Shown one piece after another: positions 35,576-44,509 of a stretch of DNA of 64,000 nt. The position numbers were made by a program, and so were the translations under genes. Source of the DNA: Rivularia sp. T60_A2020_040 (lineage in GTDB: Bacteria; Cyanobacteriota; Cyanobacteriia; Cyanobacteriales; Nostocaceae); the NCBI GenBank assembly GCA_015272215.1, contig JACYMD010000093.1:1-64000 (forward strand), given 5' to 3'. The stretch's first letter is position 1. The number at the start of each line of letters is the position of its first letter. The notes below the pieces were generated by a model. It was not told the origin of the DNA, ran no database searches, and saw only the letters and a list, made by a program, of their open reading frames with translations.

Positions 35576-36466
35576 ATGGCAGATTATCAACAAAAATCAG
35601 ATTGTGAAAGTGGTTTTAATTTTGCTTATTTAGATGAGCAAACTAAACGTTCAATTCGTTGTGCTTTACTGAAAGCTGTTGCAATTCCGGGACATCAAAT
35701 TCCTTTTTCTTCTCGTGAAATGCCGATGTCTTACGGTTGGGGAACAGGTGGAATACAAATTACGGCTTCGATAATTGGTAAAAAAGATATATTAAAAGTA
35801 ATCGATCAAGGTGCAGATAATACTACTAATGCGGTTAATATTCGCCGATTTTTCAAGAAAGTTTGCGGGATAGAAACAACCGAGAAAACTAGTAATGCAA
35901 CTCTCATTCAAACTCGTCATCGCATTCCTGAGACTCCATTAAAAGAAGGACAAATTATCGTTTATCAAGTACCGACTCCCGAACCTTTACGCTGGTTAGA
36001 AGCTTCAGAAGTTGAAACTTGTAAAATGCACGCTTTAGAAGATTACGGTTCGATGTACGTCAAGCTTTACGAAGACATCACTAATTACGGACATATATCA
36101 ACTTCTTATGACTATCCGGTAATGGTACATAATCGTTATTTAACGAGTCCGAGTCCGATTCCTCGTTTTGATAATCCTAAAATGCATATGAATCCGGCAC
36201 TTCAATTATTTGGTGCAGGAAGAGAAAAGCGTATTTATGCAATTCCTCCCTATACAAAGGTTAAAAGTCTGGATTTTGAAGATTATCCTTTTGCAGTTGA
36301 AAAATGGGATAGAGCTTGTGAATTTTGCGGTTCAAAAGAAAGTTATTTAGATGAAGTATTAATTGACAATGAAGGTGGAAGAATGTGGATATGTTCTGAT
36401 ACAGATTATTGTAATCAGCACAGAATTTTGGAAAATGGGAAAACAAAGAAAGATATTAACTTCTAA
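35576..36466 (+). CDS. phnJ: C-P lyase subunit PhnJ (radical SAM)
   Basis: This 296-residue protein is PhnJ, which performs the radical S-adenosylmethionine cleavage of the C-P bond. The cluster cysteines C248, C251 and C273 lie in CEFCGSKESY and MWICSDTDYC. C279 corresponds to the thiyl-forming cysteine of the E. coli enzyme. The MPMSYGWGTGGIQ block and the HISTSYDYPVMVHNRYL stretch are typical. The N-terminus FNFAYLDEQTKRSIRCALLKAVAIPGHQIPF is intact. All key residues are present, so it should be active. Confidence 0.97.
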   Translation: MADYQQKSDCESGFNFAYLDEQTKRSIRCALLKAVAIPGHQIPFSSREMPMSYGWGTGGIQITASIIGKKDILKVIDQGADNTTNAVNIRRFFKKVCGIETTEKTSNATLIQTRHRIPETPLKEGQIIVYQVPTPEPLRWLEASEVETCKMHALEDYGSMYVKLYEDITNYGHISTSYDYPVMVHNRYLTSPSPIPRFDNPKMHMNPALQLFGAGREKRIYAIPPYTKVKSLDFEDYPFAVEKWDRACEFCGSKESYLDEVLIDNEGGRMWICSDTDYCNQHRILENGKTKKDINF

Positions 36467-36537
36467 CTTGAACTTCAACAACCAACCACTATTAACTAAC
36501 TACTATCAGTTAACTACTAACCACTATCACGTAATTA

Positions 36538-37308
36538 ATGAAACCTCTTTTAAAAGTCAATCAACTTAATAAATATTACGGTAATATTCAAGCTTGCAAT
36601 GATATTTCTTTTGAACTTTTTCCCAGTCAAGTATTGGGAATTGTTGGGGAATCTGGTTCCGGTAAGTCTACTTTATTAAGTGCAATTGCTGGTAATTTAC
36701 CGATTGATCATGGTGATGTTACTTATATTAATGGTAGCGATAATCATTTAGAAATTTTCCGTATTTCCGAGGCTAAACGCCGCGCTTTGATGCGAACGGA
36801 ATGGGGTTTTGTACGGCAAAATCCCCGCGATGGCTTGCGGATGAATGTGAGTGCGGGAGCGAATATCGGCGAGCGTTTACTGGATGTTGGGATGCGGCAT
36901 TACGGTAACATTCGTGAAGAAGCAGCGCGATGGTTACAGGAAGTTGAAATTGATCCGGTGCGGATAGATGATTTACCTACGACTTTTTCGGGAGGAATGC
37001 AGCAGAGGTTGCAATTAGCTCGTGTGTTAGTTTCGCGACCTCGGTTAATTTTGATGGACGAACCCACCGGAGGTTTAGACGTATCAGTGCAAGCAAAGCT
37101 GTTGGACTTGTTGCGATCGCTAGTTCGTTCTTTTGGTTTGAGCGTAATTTTAGTAACTCATGATATCGGTGTTATCCGTTTATTAGCCCATCGTTTATTA
37201 GTAATGCAAAAAGGACGAGTTGTGGAATCCGGTTTAACCGATCAGGTACTTGATGATCCACAGCATCCTTATACGCAGCTTTTAGTTAGTGCAGCGTTAA
37301 CACCGTAG
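36538..37308 (+). CDS. phnK: C-P lyase ABC protein PhnK
   Basis: This 256-residue ABC ATPase has Walker A GESGSGKST, signature FSGGMQQRLQLARVL, Walker B LILMDEPTGGLD and the H-loop VTHDIG. PhnK binds the PhnGHIJ core rather than a membrane permease. The insertion WGFVRQNPRDGLRMNVSAGANIGERL is typical of PhnK. It is followed by a repeat-filled gap of 167 bp before phnL. Confidence 0.95.
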   Translation: MKPLLKVNQLNKYYGNIQACNDISFELFPSQVLGIVGESGSGKSTLLSAIAGNLPIDHGDVTYINGSDNHLEIFRISEAKRRALMRTEWGFVRQNPRDGLRMNVSAGANIGERLLDVGMRHYGNIREEAARWLQEVEIDPVRIDDLPTTFSGGMQQRLQLARVLVSRPRLILMDEPTGGLDVSVQAKLLDLLRSLVRSFGLSVILVTHDIGVIRLLAHRLLVMQKGRVVESGLTDQVLDDPQHPYTQLLVSAALTP

Positions 37309-37475
37309 TTTAAGGTTAAATACAGGTCAAAGGTTAAAGGTTAAAGGTTAAAGGTTAAAAATTCATAACTCCTAACTCATAACTCCTAACTCCTAACTCC
37401 TAACTCCGGTACAGACGTAACGCCCGGCTACGTCTCTACAAAAAACTCCGGTGGTACTAACTCTTAACTCCTATT
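37309..37475. repeat. Heptamer tracts and palindrome between phnK and phnL
   Basis: AAAGGTT units (about 37325-37362) are followed by TAACTCC units (about 37368-37408). An ACGTAACGCCCGGCTACGT palindrome and TCTCTACAA follow. No gene is present. Confidence 0.8.
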
Positions 37476-38219
37476 ATGATGACACAAAATTTAGTATCAA
37501 CTAACAATCAAAAACCAACAACTAACATTTCTTCTAATGTAGTTTTGCAGGCAGAAAATATCTGTAAAAGCTTTACTCTTCACAATCAAGGTGGAATTAA
37601 TTTTCCGGTTATTGAAGATATCTCGTTTAACTTAAAAGCGGGTGAATGTGTTGCTTTAGCTGGTGAATCTGGGACGGGTAAATCAACTTTTATGCGCTGT
37701 CTATATGCTAATTATCGAGTTAATAGTGGTAATATTTGGGTGAAGCATGAAGGGGAATGGGTTAATTTGTGTCAGCTTAAATCTTATGAATTAATAACAG
37801 TACGTCAGAAAACTCTTGGATATGTTAGTCAATTTTTAAGAGTAATTCCTAGGGTTCCGGCTATTGATGTGGCTATTGAACCTTTGTTAGAATTGGGAGT
37901 AGATAAAAAAGTTGCTTACAAAAAAATATGTGAATTATTTACTCGGTTGAATTTACCTCAACATCTTTGGAATCTTTCTCCAACAACTTTTTCTGGAGGT
38001 GAAAAGCAGCGGGTTAATATTGCTCGCGCACTTGCGGTAAATTATCCAATTTTATTATTAGATGAACCAACTTCGGCGTTAGATTTTAGTAATAGTCAAG
38101 TGGTTATTGAACTTTTGCAAGAACGTAAAAAAGATGGTTGTGCAATGGTGGGAATTTTTCATGACGAAGAAGTTCGTTCCCAACTTTGCGATCGTGAGTT
38201 AAAAGTTAAAGACAGTTGA
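37476..38219 (+). CDS. phnL: C-P lyase ABC-like protein PhnL
   Basis: This 247-residue ABC ATPase has Walker A GESGTGKST, signature FSGGEKQRVNIARAL and Walker B ILLLDEPTSALD, and a QFLRVIPRVPAIDVAIEPLL block typical of PhnL. It acts with PhnK in the C-P lyase complex. The product ends in KDS because the last codons and stop lie in a GACAGTTGACAG heptamer, the same feature seen at the end of phnF. Confidence 0.94.
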   Translation: MMTQNLVSTNNQKPTTNISSNVVLQAENICKSFTLHNQGGINFPVIEDISFNLKAGECVALAGESGTGKSTFMRCLYANYRVNSGNIWVKHEGEWVNLCQLKSYELITVRQKTLGYVSQFLRVIPRVPAIDVAIEPLLELGVDKKVAYKKICELFTRLNLPQHLWNLSPTTFSGGEKQRVNIARALAVNYPILLLDEPTSALDFSNSQVVIELLQERKKDGCAMVGIFHDEEVRSQLCDRELKVKDS

Positions 38220-38340
38220 CAGTGGACAGATGACAGTTGACAGTTGACAGTTGTTAATTACAAACCTTTGACCTTTGACCTTTAAACTTTAACCTTACAA
38301 TATCCGATATAGAATCCAAAATCTAAAATCTAAAATCTAA
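38212..38340. repeat. Heptamer tracts between phnL and phnM
   Basis: TTGACAG units (38212-38252), ACCTTTG units (38268-38284) and AAAATCT/AAAATCC units (38310-38350) fill the gap. Confidence 0.75.
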
Positions 38341-38356
38341 AATCCAAAATTATCTG

Positions 38357-39490
38357 ATGGAACAAATTTACACTAATTATCGGCTGCAACTCCCAAATGA
38401 AGAGCTTTTGGGAACGCTTATTGTAAAAAACGGTATGATTCGTGATATTCAACCGGGAATTTCCTCACAAGGAAACGATGGTGGGGGAGATTATTTAATA
38501 CCGGGATTGATTGAATTACATACTGATAATCTAGAAAAGTGTATGTCTCCTCGTCCGGGTATTAAGTGGCCTCTGGAAGCGGCTGCGGTGTATCATGATA
38601 GGGATTTAGCAAGTGCTGGAGTAACTACTGTATGTGATGCTATCGCCCTTGGTGATGCTGCTGCTGGTTCACCTCGCTTGACTGAATTTTCACCCATGAT
38701 TGATGTGATTTGTCAAGGGCAAGCAACGGGACGTTTTTGTGTTGAACATTTGCTGCATCTGCGTTGTGAATTATCTTTTGAAAAAGTTTATGAAGTGACG
38801 GAAAGATATGCTGATCATCCTTTGCTATCACTTATTTCTTTAATGGATCATACACCCGGTCAGCGTCAGTTTGTGCGGATTGAGAAGTTTAAGGAATATT
38901 ACATGGGTAAGCATGGAATAACTTCAGCACAAATGGAAGAATTTATCAAGTTGCGTCAGATAGAACAGCAAAAATATGCACCGAAAAACCGTAAAGCATT
39001 GGTTGCTTTGAGTCATGCTAAAGGTATAACTCTTGCAACTCACGATGATGCAACCATCGAACACGTACAGGAAGCGATTGCAAATAAAGCTGTAATTGCA
39101 GAGTTTCCTACGACTTTGGAAGCGGCAAAGGCTTCTCATGATGCCGGTTTACAGGTTTTAATGGGTGCGCCAAATTTGGTTTTGGGTGGTTCTCATTCGG
39201 GTAATGTGTCTGCAATGAAATTGATTTTACAAAATTTAGTAGACGTGATTTCTTCTGATTACGTACCTCAAAGTTTGCTGCAATCAATCTTTATTATTGC
39301 TAATAAAACTAGTAAACCTATTTATGAAACCATGCGTTTAGTTAATAGCAATCCTGCAAAAGCAATTGATTTATTTCATGATAGGGGTAGTTTAGAAATT
39401 GGTAAACGCGCCGATTTTATTACAGTTCATGATGATGGAATAGTACCACGTTTGACTTCAACTGTTTGTCAGGGAAAAAGAGTAGCATAA
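38357..39490 (+). CDS. phnM: Alpha-D-ribose 1-methylphosphonate 5-triphosphate diphosphatase
   Basis: This 377-residue protein is PhnM, an amidohydrolase-fold enzyme that removes diphosphate from the ribosyl phosphonate triphosphate intermediate before PhnJ acts. The metal ligands in LIPGLIELHTDNLEKCM and the later THDDATIEHVQEAI are present, as is the MSPRPGIKWP motif. It is the last gene of the cluster. phnC, phnD, phnE, phnN and phnP are not in the window, so uptake and final steps must be encoded elsewhere. Confidence 0.96.
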   Translation: MEQIYTNYRLQLPNEELLGTLIVKNGMIRDIQPGISSQGNDGGGDYLIPGLIELHTDNLEKCMSPRPGIKWPLEAAAVYHDRDLASAGVTTVCDAIALGDAAAGSPRLTEFSPMIDVICQGQATGRFCVEHLLHLRCELSFEKVYEVTERYADHPLLSLISLMDHTPGQRQFVRIEKFKEYYMGKHGITSAQMEEFIKLRQIEQQKYAPKNRKALVALSHAKGITLATHDDATIEHVQEAIANKAVIAEFPTTLEAAKASHDAGLQVLMGAPNLVLGGSHSGNVSAMKLILQNLVDVISSDYVPQSLLQSIFIIANKTSKPIYETMRLVNSNPAKAIDLFHDRGSLEIGKRADFITVHDDGIVPRLTSTVCQGKRVA

Positions 39491-39534
39491 TAAAGGTTAA
39501 AGGTTATTACCAATTACCCATTACCAATTACCAA

Positions 39535-40098
39535 TTACCCATTACCAATTTCGTCAAGAATCCGTTCCAATTCCAAAGTCATAAAATTAACATTATTTTG
39601 CTTATAAATCTCTAACAATTCTCCATAAAACCATAATTTATCTTCTTTAGTACCATTAAAATAATCCCATAATTTATCTCCTTGATTCCTATACCCTATC
39701 AAGAGACTTCTAGCATTGTGTAATTTATCTGCGAGAGATACTAATTTTACAGAATCCGAAGCATTACGGATGTTTTCAATATATTTAATTTTGCGTTCTT
39801 TCCACGGTGGTTTTGGTGTGATATCCGATTCCGTACAGCCATCGACAATTTCGACAATCGTTTCACCAAATTGTTGGCGGATTTGTTCACGAATTACTTT
39901 ACCTCCTTGATCTTCTACTGCATCATGAAGTAATCCTGCTATGGCTTGATCTTCGGTACCTCCGGCTTCTAATATTAAGGCTGAAACCGCAAGTAAATGA
40001 GAAATATAAGGAATTTGATCTACTTTTCGGGTTTGATTAGAGTGTAATTGGGTAGCGTAAACTAAGGCTTGTTCAAATTTTTTGGTTAATTTAGTCAT
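39535..40098 (-). CDS. HD-domain (RelA/SpoT hydrolase-like) phosphohydrolase
   Basis: This 187-residue protein is a stand-alone HD domain. It has YISHLLAVSALILEAGGTEDQAIAGLLHDAVEDQGG (the HD pair in LLHDAVED) and VKLVSLADKLHNA, which match the (p)ppGpp hydrolase half of RelA/SpoT proteins. It may hydrolyse a nucleotide alarmone or another nucleotide. Its start codon overlaps the end of the upstream WYL-domain gene by 8 bp, so the two are translationally coupled. This suggests a nucleotide-linked role next to a CRISPR regulator, but that is inference. Confidence 0.8.
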   Translation of the reverse strand: MTKLTKKFEQALVYATQLHSNQTRKVDQIPYISHLLAVSALILEAGGTEDQAIAGLLHDAVEDQGGKVIREQIRQQFGETIVEIVDGCTESDITPKPPWKERKIKYIENIRNASDSVKLVSLADKLHNARSLLIGYRNQGDKLWDYFNGTKEDKLWFYGELLEIYKQNNVNFMTLELERILDEIGNG

Positions 40099-41494
40099 TT
40101 GTCAAAATAGTTCCAATATGAGAATACAACTTGGCTTCATTGTCAACTTCCTGCGCCATTTCCTGTCTGAGTTCTAAAGGAAGTAAAACTTCGCACTTCG
40201 GCCGCCACGCTCGCAGACGCATAATTACGTTGTTATCGCGTTCTGTTTTATCTTTGTATCGAATAAATGCTTTGTAGTAAGCATCTTTTGGGGAAAGATT
40301 TAAGAGCGTTTCTAAAAGTAGTTTTTGCTCTTGGGATTGCTTCATTTGTTGTCGAATTAAACCTTGTACTTGCTGGTAACTGATTTCTTTAAAAGTATCG
40401 TGTCTTTCCGTACCTTTAACGTAGCTTTGGGCAAAATCTCGGTCAAATCGCAAAAGCATTAATTGTGAAGGTAAATAAAAATCAAATCCCCAAGCTTCTG
40501 ACATTTTTAAGGTGATTTCCGAAGGATTGGGTAAAGTTTTTTGATGATAATGCTGTTGTAATTGCTGTGGTATCGCGGGATTTTTCCATTCTAAAAGTGT
40601 TATTTCTTGAACACGGTCAAGTCTGAAGTTATACCAATGATGATTATGATTGGGGCTATCTCCAAAAGCACACAGATAAACTGCTCTTTGTACATAGTAA
40701 ATGCATATTGGGTAAACGATGCAATCAACAGTATCTGCAATTTTGGCACTAGAATATATGAGTTTAATTGGTGGTATTGGTGTTTTTGACCACAATTCCT
40801 TTAATTCCCATTGCCAGTTTTCCACCAAATCGATGGTACTTTTGGGAATTACATAATCAAGATGAACAAAAAACCTTTGTATCCCATTGATTTGTTGAGA
40901 ATGGTTTTGCGCGATCGCAACTAAATCTTCGTGGAGAAAGTTGAGTTCGGAAGCACCAAATTTAAGTCCATTTGCTTCATCTTTGATGCTTCGAGGACGT
41001 AAAGGATACTCGCGGACTCGGTAATATTGATTATTTTTATAAATCAGCCATCCCAACTTTTCTAAAGTTTGCAAATCTCCTTGTAGGGAACGACGAGTTA
41101 CAGCGAATAAATTCGCTTGTAAGAGTTGATTTAACTTTGATTTATGAATATCTGCGTGAGAAATTAGAGACTTTTTCCACTCAAGTTCTACAATTCCGGT
41201 TTCAGAATTAAATAACCAATCTGCGGTAGTTTTGGTACAGGGACAATTCACATCATCGTGTTTAGGAACCTCTTCCCCTTTAGTATGACTATAAGTAAAA
41301 AATAAATCTCGCCATTGTGCATATGTAAATCCCTCTTCTAAGTCTAAAGGTAATCGTTTTGTGGGTTCACCATATAAAGTATGCAACCACACCCACAAAC
41401 GAATTGGACGCAGTAAATTTTGTTTTAGAGAACCCCGTGCAAACCATTGTAGTAGTTCCACTTGCGGAACATCCCGAAATACTTCTTCAACCAC
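40091..41494 (-). CDS. WYL-domain CRISPR-associated regulator (TIGR03985-like)
   Basis: This 467-residue protein resembles the cyanobacterial TIGR03985 CRISPR-associated family, with its N-terminal VELLQWFARGSLKQNLLRPIRLWVWLHTLYGE block. A helix-turn-helix-like middle follows (LLQANLFAVTRRSLQGDLQTLEKLGWL, residues of about 129-155), then a WYL-type ligand-binding region (CIYYVQRAVYLCAFGDSPNHNHHWYNFRLDRVQEI). WYL proteins bind nucleic acids or nucleotides and often regulate CRISPR operons. It diverges from the type III operon at 43219 across one intervening gene, and is co-transcribed with the HD protein. Confidence 0.75.
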   Translation of the reverse strand: MVEEVFRDVPQVELLQWFARGSLKQNLLRPIRLWVWLHTLYGEPTKRLPLDLEEGFTYAQWRDLFFTYSHTKGEEVPKHDDVNCPCTKTTADWLFNSETGIVELEWKKSLISHADIHKSKLNQLLQANLFAVTRRSLQGDLQTLEKLGWLIYKNNQYYRVREYPLRPRSIKDEANGLKFGASELNFLHEDLVAIAQNHSQQINGIQRFFVHLDYVIPKSTIDLVENWQWELKELWSKTPIPPIKLIYSSAKIADTVDCIVYPICIYYVQRAVYLCAFGDSPNHNHHWYNFRLDRVQEITLLEWKNPAIPQQLQQHYHQKTLPNPSEITLKMSEAWGFDFYLPSQLMLLRFDRDFAQSYVKGTERHDTFKEISYQQVQGLIRQQMKQSQEQKLLLETLLNLSPKDAYYKAFIRYKDKTERDNNVIMRLRAWRPKCEVLLPLELRQEMAQEVDNEAKLYSHIGTILTND

Positions 41495-42016
41495 TTTTCA
41501 AACCTTAAGTTGTGATAACTCTAGATTAATCGAAGTTGGAAGCATTGTCTTCCAAATTTGATGAACGGGGGTAATATCTTGTCTGCGGAGATTTCTCTGT
41601 GCTGTAGCAATCTTCTTAAAAATTCCTGTCTCAAAGCTGAAGTCGTCTCAAGACGGTTGACAACTTGAAAAATAGGTAAACCTACAATTTAGTCCTCTTG
41701 TAAAGAACTTTTCTTATTAGACAGAGATTTCTCCTTTTTGGGGTAATTTCCGCGACCAAGAAAAGCATTAAATCAGTATTTATTTGCAAAAAAAACGGGT
41801 TTTTATTTTTGAAGAGAGTATATACAAAAACTTTAAATTTACGTAAGTTAAATAAATAGGACTTACGCAAAACCCAACAGAAGTAGTGGTAATTTGCTAT
41901 TAGACCGGGAATTGCATTCCCGCTTAAAGAGTCTTGTTGTCACCAGGGAGCGAGACGCTCCCACGACTAAATTGTTTTATCTTTCAAGGTTGACTGATTT
42001 TTTCAATAAGTATGTT
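41495..42016. other. Gap with interspersed hairpin repeats
   Basis: No gene is convincing. A likely MITE end, AGGACTTACGCAAAACCC, starts near 41859. The hairpins GGGAATTGCATTCCC (about 41908-41922) and GGGAGCGAGACGCTCCC (about 41946-41962) follow. Confidence 0.55.
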
Positions 42017-42958
42017 CTATGAAGTAAATCGCGTTAACAAATCCTCTCGTGATAAACTGGGTAATTGCAAAAGAAAAGCTGCATATTCTTGGCTACTTAA
42101 ACTGATGATTGGTGGAATAATCCCAGCTAACTGCGGATCAACCTCACCAAAGCGTGCTAAAAATAAGTTTTCCAGTAATTGTTGTCGTTCTTGCTCAATA
42201 CCTCGCTCAATACCTCGCTCAATACCTCGCTTGAGACCCCGCTCCATTGCTCGACGCTCGGTTTGTTCCTCCCACTCTAAATAAGCTTGTGATAAATTCA
42301 TGATGACCTCTCTATCTTCTAAATCCATTTCTCTAGCTACTTCTATGCTAATCTTCCAACTGTAAAGAAGCTTTAAAATTTTGCTACGTTTGCTGTCTTC
42401 TGTTGGTAGAGCAATTACTTCCTCTACTGCTTGTTTTTGGATTAAACCTTTACCTAACAATCTCAACCACAGTGTATCTGGGGTGGGAATTAATCGGTCG
42501 ATGACGATAATGCGAGTCAGAAGTATTTTCCCTAAGAAATAAATACCTTTTCCCCAAGTTTCATCCTCTGTGACATTTAAATCCTGTAATACCCGATTTG
42601 AACAAGAAGTTGTAATAATCCACAATCGGGGAAGTTGCTCCTCGGAAATTTTATCTTCCTCTCGCTTCGCTTCCCGTTGAGTTTCGGCTTCTAAATGGTA
42701 CAACTTATACAAACAACTACGGATTTCTCGGTTTGTCGGTTGTTTGCGGTATGGTTCGAGTAAACAGGGAGTCTGTGCTATTCGATTTAGTATTCCTAAA
42801 TCTTGTTGGACTGTTTCCAGAGGTGTTGATGGAATGAACCAAATATCAACAAATTTTGCTTCTCCTGGTATTTCATAGTTAATTCTCACCTGACCTAGAG
42901 GTGAAAGAAATTCTTCAAAAAATTGCTTAGAAAATTGGTCAAAAGGATTTCTAGCCAT
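42017..42958 (-). CDS. Rpn/DUF4351-like nuclease-fold protein
   Basis: This 313-residue protein starts MARNPFDQFSKQFFEEFLSPLG and continues with EAKFVDIWFIP, as in the cyanobacterial Rpn/PD-(D/E)xK transposase-like families whose C-termini carry DUF4351. The C-terminal region has a charged helix with RGIERGIERGIEQ repeats, encoded by tandem 12-bp units near 42195-42232, then LFLARFGEVDPQLAGIIPPIISLSSQEYAAFLLQLPSL. Rpn proteins are recombination-promoting nucleases. It sits between the WYL gene and the type III operon, but such genes are scattered in these genomes, so linkage may be chance. Confidence 0.65.
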   Translation of the reverse strand: MARNPFDQFSKQFFEEFLSPLGQVRINYEIPGEAKFVDIWFIPSTPLETVQQDLGILNRIAQTPCLLEPYRKQPTNREIRSCLYKLYHLEAETQREAKREEDKISEEQLPRLWIITTSCSNRVLQDLNVTEDETWGKGIYFLGKILLTRIIVIDRLIPTPDTLWLRLLGKGLIQKQAVEEVIALPTEDSKRSKILKLLYSWKISIEVAREMDLEDREVIMNLSQAYLEWEEQTERRAMERGLKRGIERGIERGIEQERQQLLENLFLARFGEVDPQLAGIIPPIISLSSQEYAAFLLQLPSLSREDLLTRFTS

Positions 42959-43218
42959 TTATTCACTTGGTAGATGCTGGCAACAAATATCCTTCAATTA
43001 TTTAGCAGATAGAACATTTAAACTAGTTTGTTTCACAAATCTTGAACTAAACATGGTTTTGCTAGGAAATGGTGTCAAATAACAATGAGATACGCTTGCT
43101 TCCATACCCACTGAGTGGCTTTTACCACGTCAAATATACAATATTTGGAAGTATCTTCTTCCAGCGTAGTTTATGATATAACCATCAATTAACAAGCAAT
43201 CCGAAATCTAAAGTTGAA
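42959..43218. other. Divergent gap upstream of the type III CRISPR operon
   Basis: The gap is 260 bp and holds the promoter of the csx3-led operon. A TTATGATATAA at 43171-43181 could serve as a -10 region. I found no CRISPR repeat here. Confidence 0.4.
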
Positions 43219-43524
43219 ATGGCTACTTACAATATTGAGTTAGAAGAAGATACTTTAAAAATTAGTTTTGGCGAATCTGCATCCAACGACCAGATTGTCA
43301 AGGATGCAGCAGCAAGATTGGAAGAAATGGCTGTGGGTGGGGAATTGCGGGGGGGGAAATTGCTGAAAATTACTGGTCCTACATCTATTCCGGTAGCTTT
43401 TGTTTTAGCACATAGACTTTGCCATCTTTACGGTGCGATCGCAGTTTGTGATCCAAAATTGGGTAAATTTGTGATTTGTGTCACTCACAACCCTGAGTAT
43501 AATCTGGGAGACTTAATAGATTAA
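43219..43524 (+). CDS. csx3: CRISPR-associated ring nuclease Csx3 (Crn3)
   Basis: This 101-residue protein is a stand-alone Csx3. Csx3 (Crn3) degrades cyclic oligoadenylate made by Cas10, thereby turning off type III signalling. The family pattern is plain: LKISFGESASNDQIVKDAAARL, GGKLLKITGPTSIPVAFVLAHRLCHLYGAIAVCDPKLGKFVI and YNLGDLID. Histidines at 65 and 69 lie in the block that holds the active-site histidine in the studied archaeal Csx3; DPKLG follows with the conserved aspartate. It heads the operon. A second Csx3 fused to a P-loop domain follows. Confidence 0.9.
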   Translation: MATYNIELEEDTLKISFGESASNDQIVKDAAARLEEMAVGGELRGGKLLKITGPTSIPVAFVLAHRLCHLYGAIAVCDPKLGKFVICVTHNPEYNLGDLID

Positions 43525-43579
43525 TTGAGAATTTTTAGATTTTAAATTTAGATTTGAGATTTTGCTGTATTAGCTGCCA

Positions 43580-44506
43580 ATGAGTAATATGAGTACCTAT
43601 GATATCAAGCTTGACGGTGATGTTTTACAAGTTGGGTTTGGGGGAACCCTAGCGACAGGTGACAAAATAGTCAAAGATGTGGTGTTACGGTTGGATGAAA
43701 TGATTATATCTGGGGAGATACAGGGGGGTGAGTTAATCAAAATCAACGGACGTGCATCGGTATTAGTGAGTCAAGTTTTGGGATATAAATTGGGGAAGAT
43801 ATATGATGCTATAGCTTTTTTTGACCCCAAAATAGGCGATAAGGGTTTAGATAGATATGTAATTACTGTTAGCAATAATTGTAAATATCAAATCGGCGAT
43901 GTTTTAGATATTAGTAGAAAAGAACATCGAACTAATATTAAAGTTGCCATTTGCGGGTTTGCAAATACCGGAAAAACTTGCTTTCGAGAAGGATTAAAAC
44001 AAGCATTATTACAAATACCCAACGCACCAAAATTCTATGTTGTTTCGGGATGTCCCGATGGTGATGGTTCATGGTTTTCAGAAACCGCAAAACGTGATGT
44101 AGACTTAGCCAAAAAATTAAAATCTGAATATAAAGCGGGATTTAGCGAAGAATTTGCTGACTTTAAAGCCAAGGAATTTAGAAATATCGAAGAACCGATA
44201 TTTGTATTTGATGTTGGAGGAAAAATATCTCCAGAAAATCGCATAATTATGGCAGAAGCGACTCATGCGATAATTTTAGCCAAAGAAGATAGTGAAATAG
44301 CAATTTGGGAAAACTTTTGTAAAGATTTGGGTTTGGAAGTATTAGCAATTATTAAGAGTGATTATCATGGTACAGAAGATTTTATTGAGTCAGAAGCGCC
44401 GATTTTAACTGGTAGGGTTCATTATTTAGAGCGTGGAGTTAATGCAAGTAAGAGGGAAGTTGTGAAGGTTTTGGCGAGAATTTTGGTAAGTAAGGTGAGG
44501 GGGTAA
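43580..44506 (+). CDS. Csx3 fused to a P-loop NTPase domain
   Basis: This 308-residue protein (possibly starting at ATG 43589, which aligns with the csx3 start) has an N-terminal Csx3 domain (residues 4-110) and a C-terminal P-loop domain. Walker A GFANTGKT is at residues 126-133, and DVGG (residues 211-214) may serve as Walker B or as a GTPase DxxG motif. Csx3 fusions to AAA-like domains are known in cyanobacteria. Here the Csx3 half has GYKLGKIYDAIAF where the neighbour has AHRLCHLYGAIAV, so both histidines are lost and it may only bind cyclic oligoadenylate. The stop is 3 bp before cas10. Confidence 0.85.
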   Translation: MSNMSTYDIKLDGDVLQVGFGGTLATGDKIVKDVVLRLDEMIISGEIQGGELIKINGRASVLVSQVLGYKLGKIYDAIAFFDPKIGDKGLDRYVITVSNNCKYQIGDVLDISRKEHRTNIKVAICGFANTGKTCFREGLKQALLQIPNAPKFYVVSGCPDGDGSWFSETAKRDVDLAKKLKSEYKAGFSEEFADFKAKEFRNIEEPIFVFDVGGKISPENRIIMAEATHAIILAKEDSEIAIWENFCKDLGLEVLAIIKSDYHGTEDFIESEAPILTGRVHYLERGVNASKREVVKVLARILVSKVRG

Positions 44507-44509
44507 ATT

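Noticed and set aside
41682-41870. 62-residue minus-strand frame before the Rpn-like gene
   Set aside because: It lies in an AT-rich repeat-containing gap, has no ribosome binding site, and its Lys/Phe/Leu composition is typical of chance frames.
42017-42958. Rpn/DUF4351-like gene as a CRISPR component
   Set aside because: Such genes are scattered widely in cyanobacteria, and it faces away from the cas operon, so no link can be claimed.
42959-43218. CRISPR leader or repeats upstream of csx3
   Set aside because: No sequence of 25-40 bp is repeated there or elsewhere near the operon.
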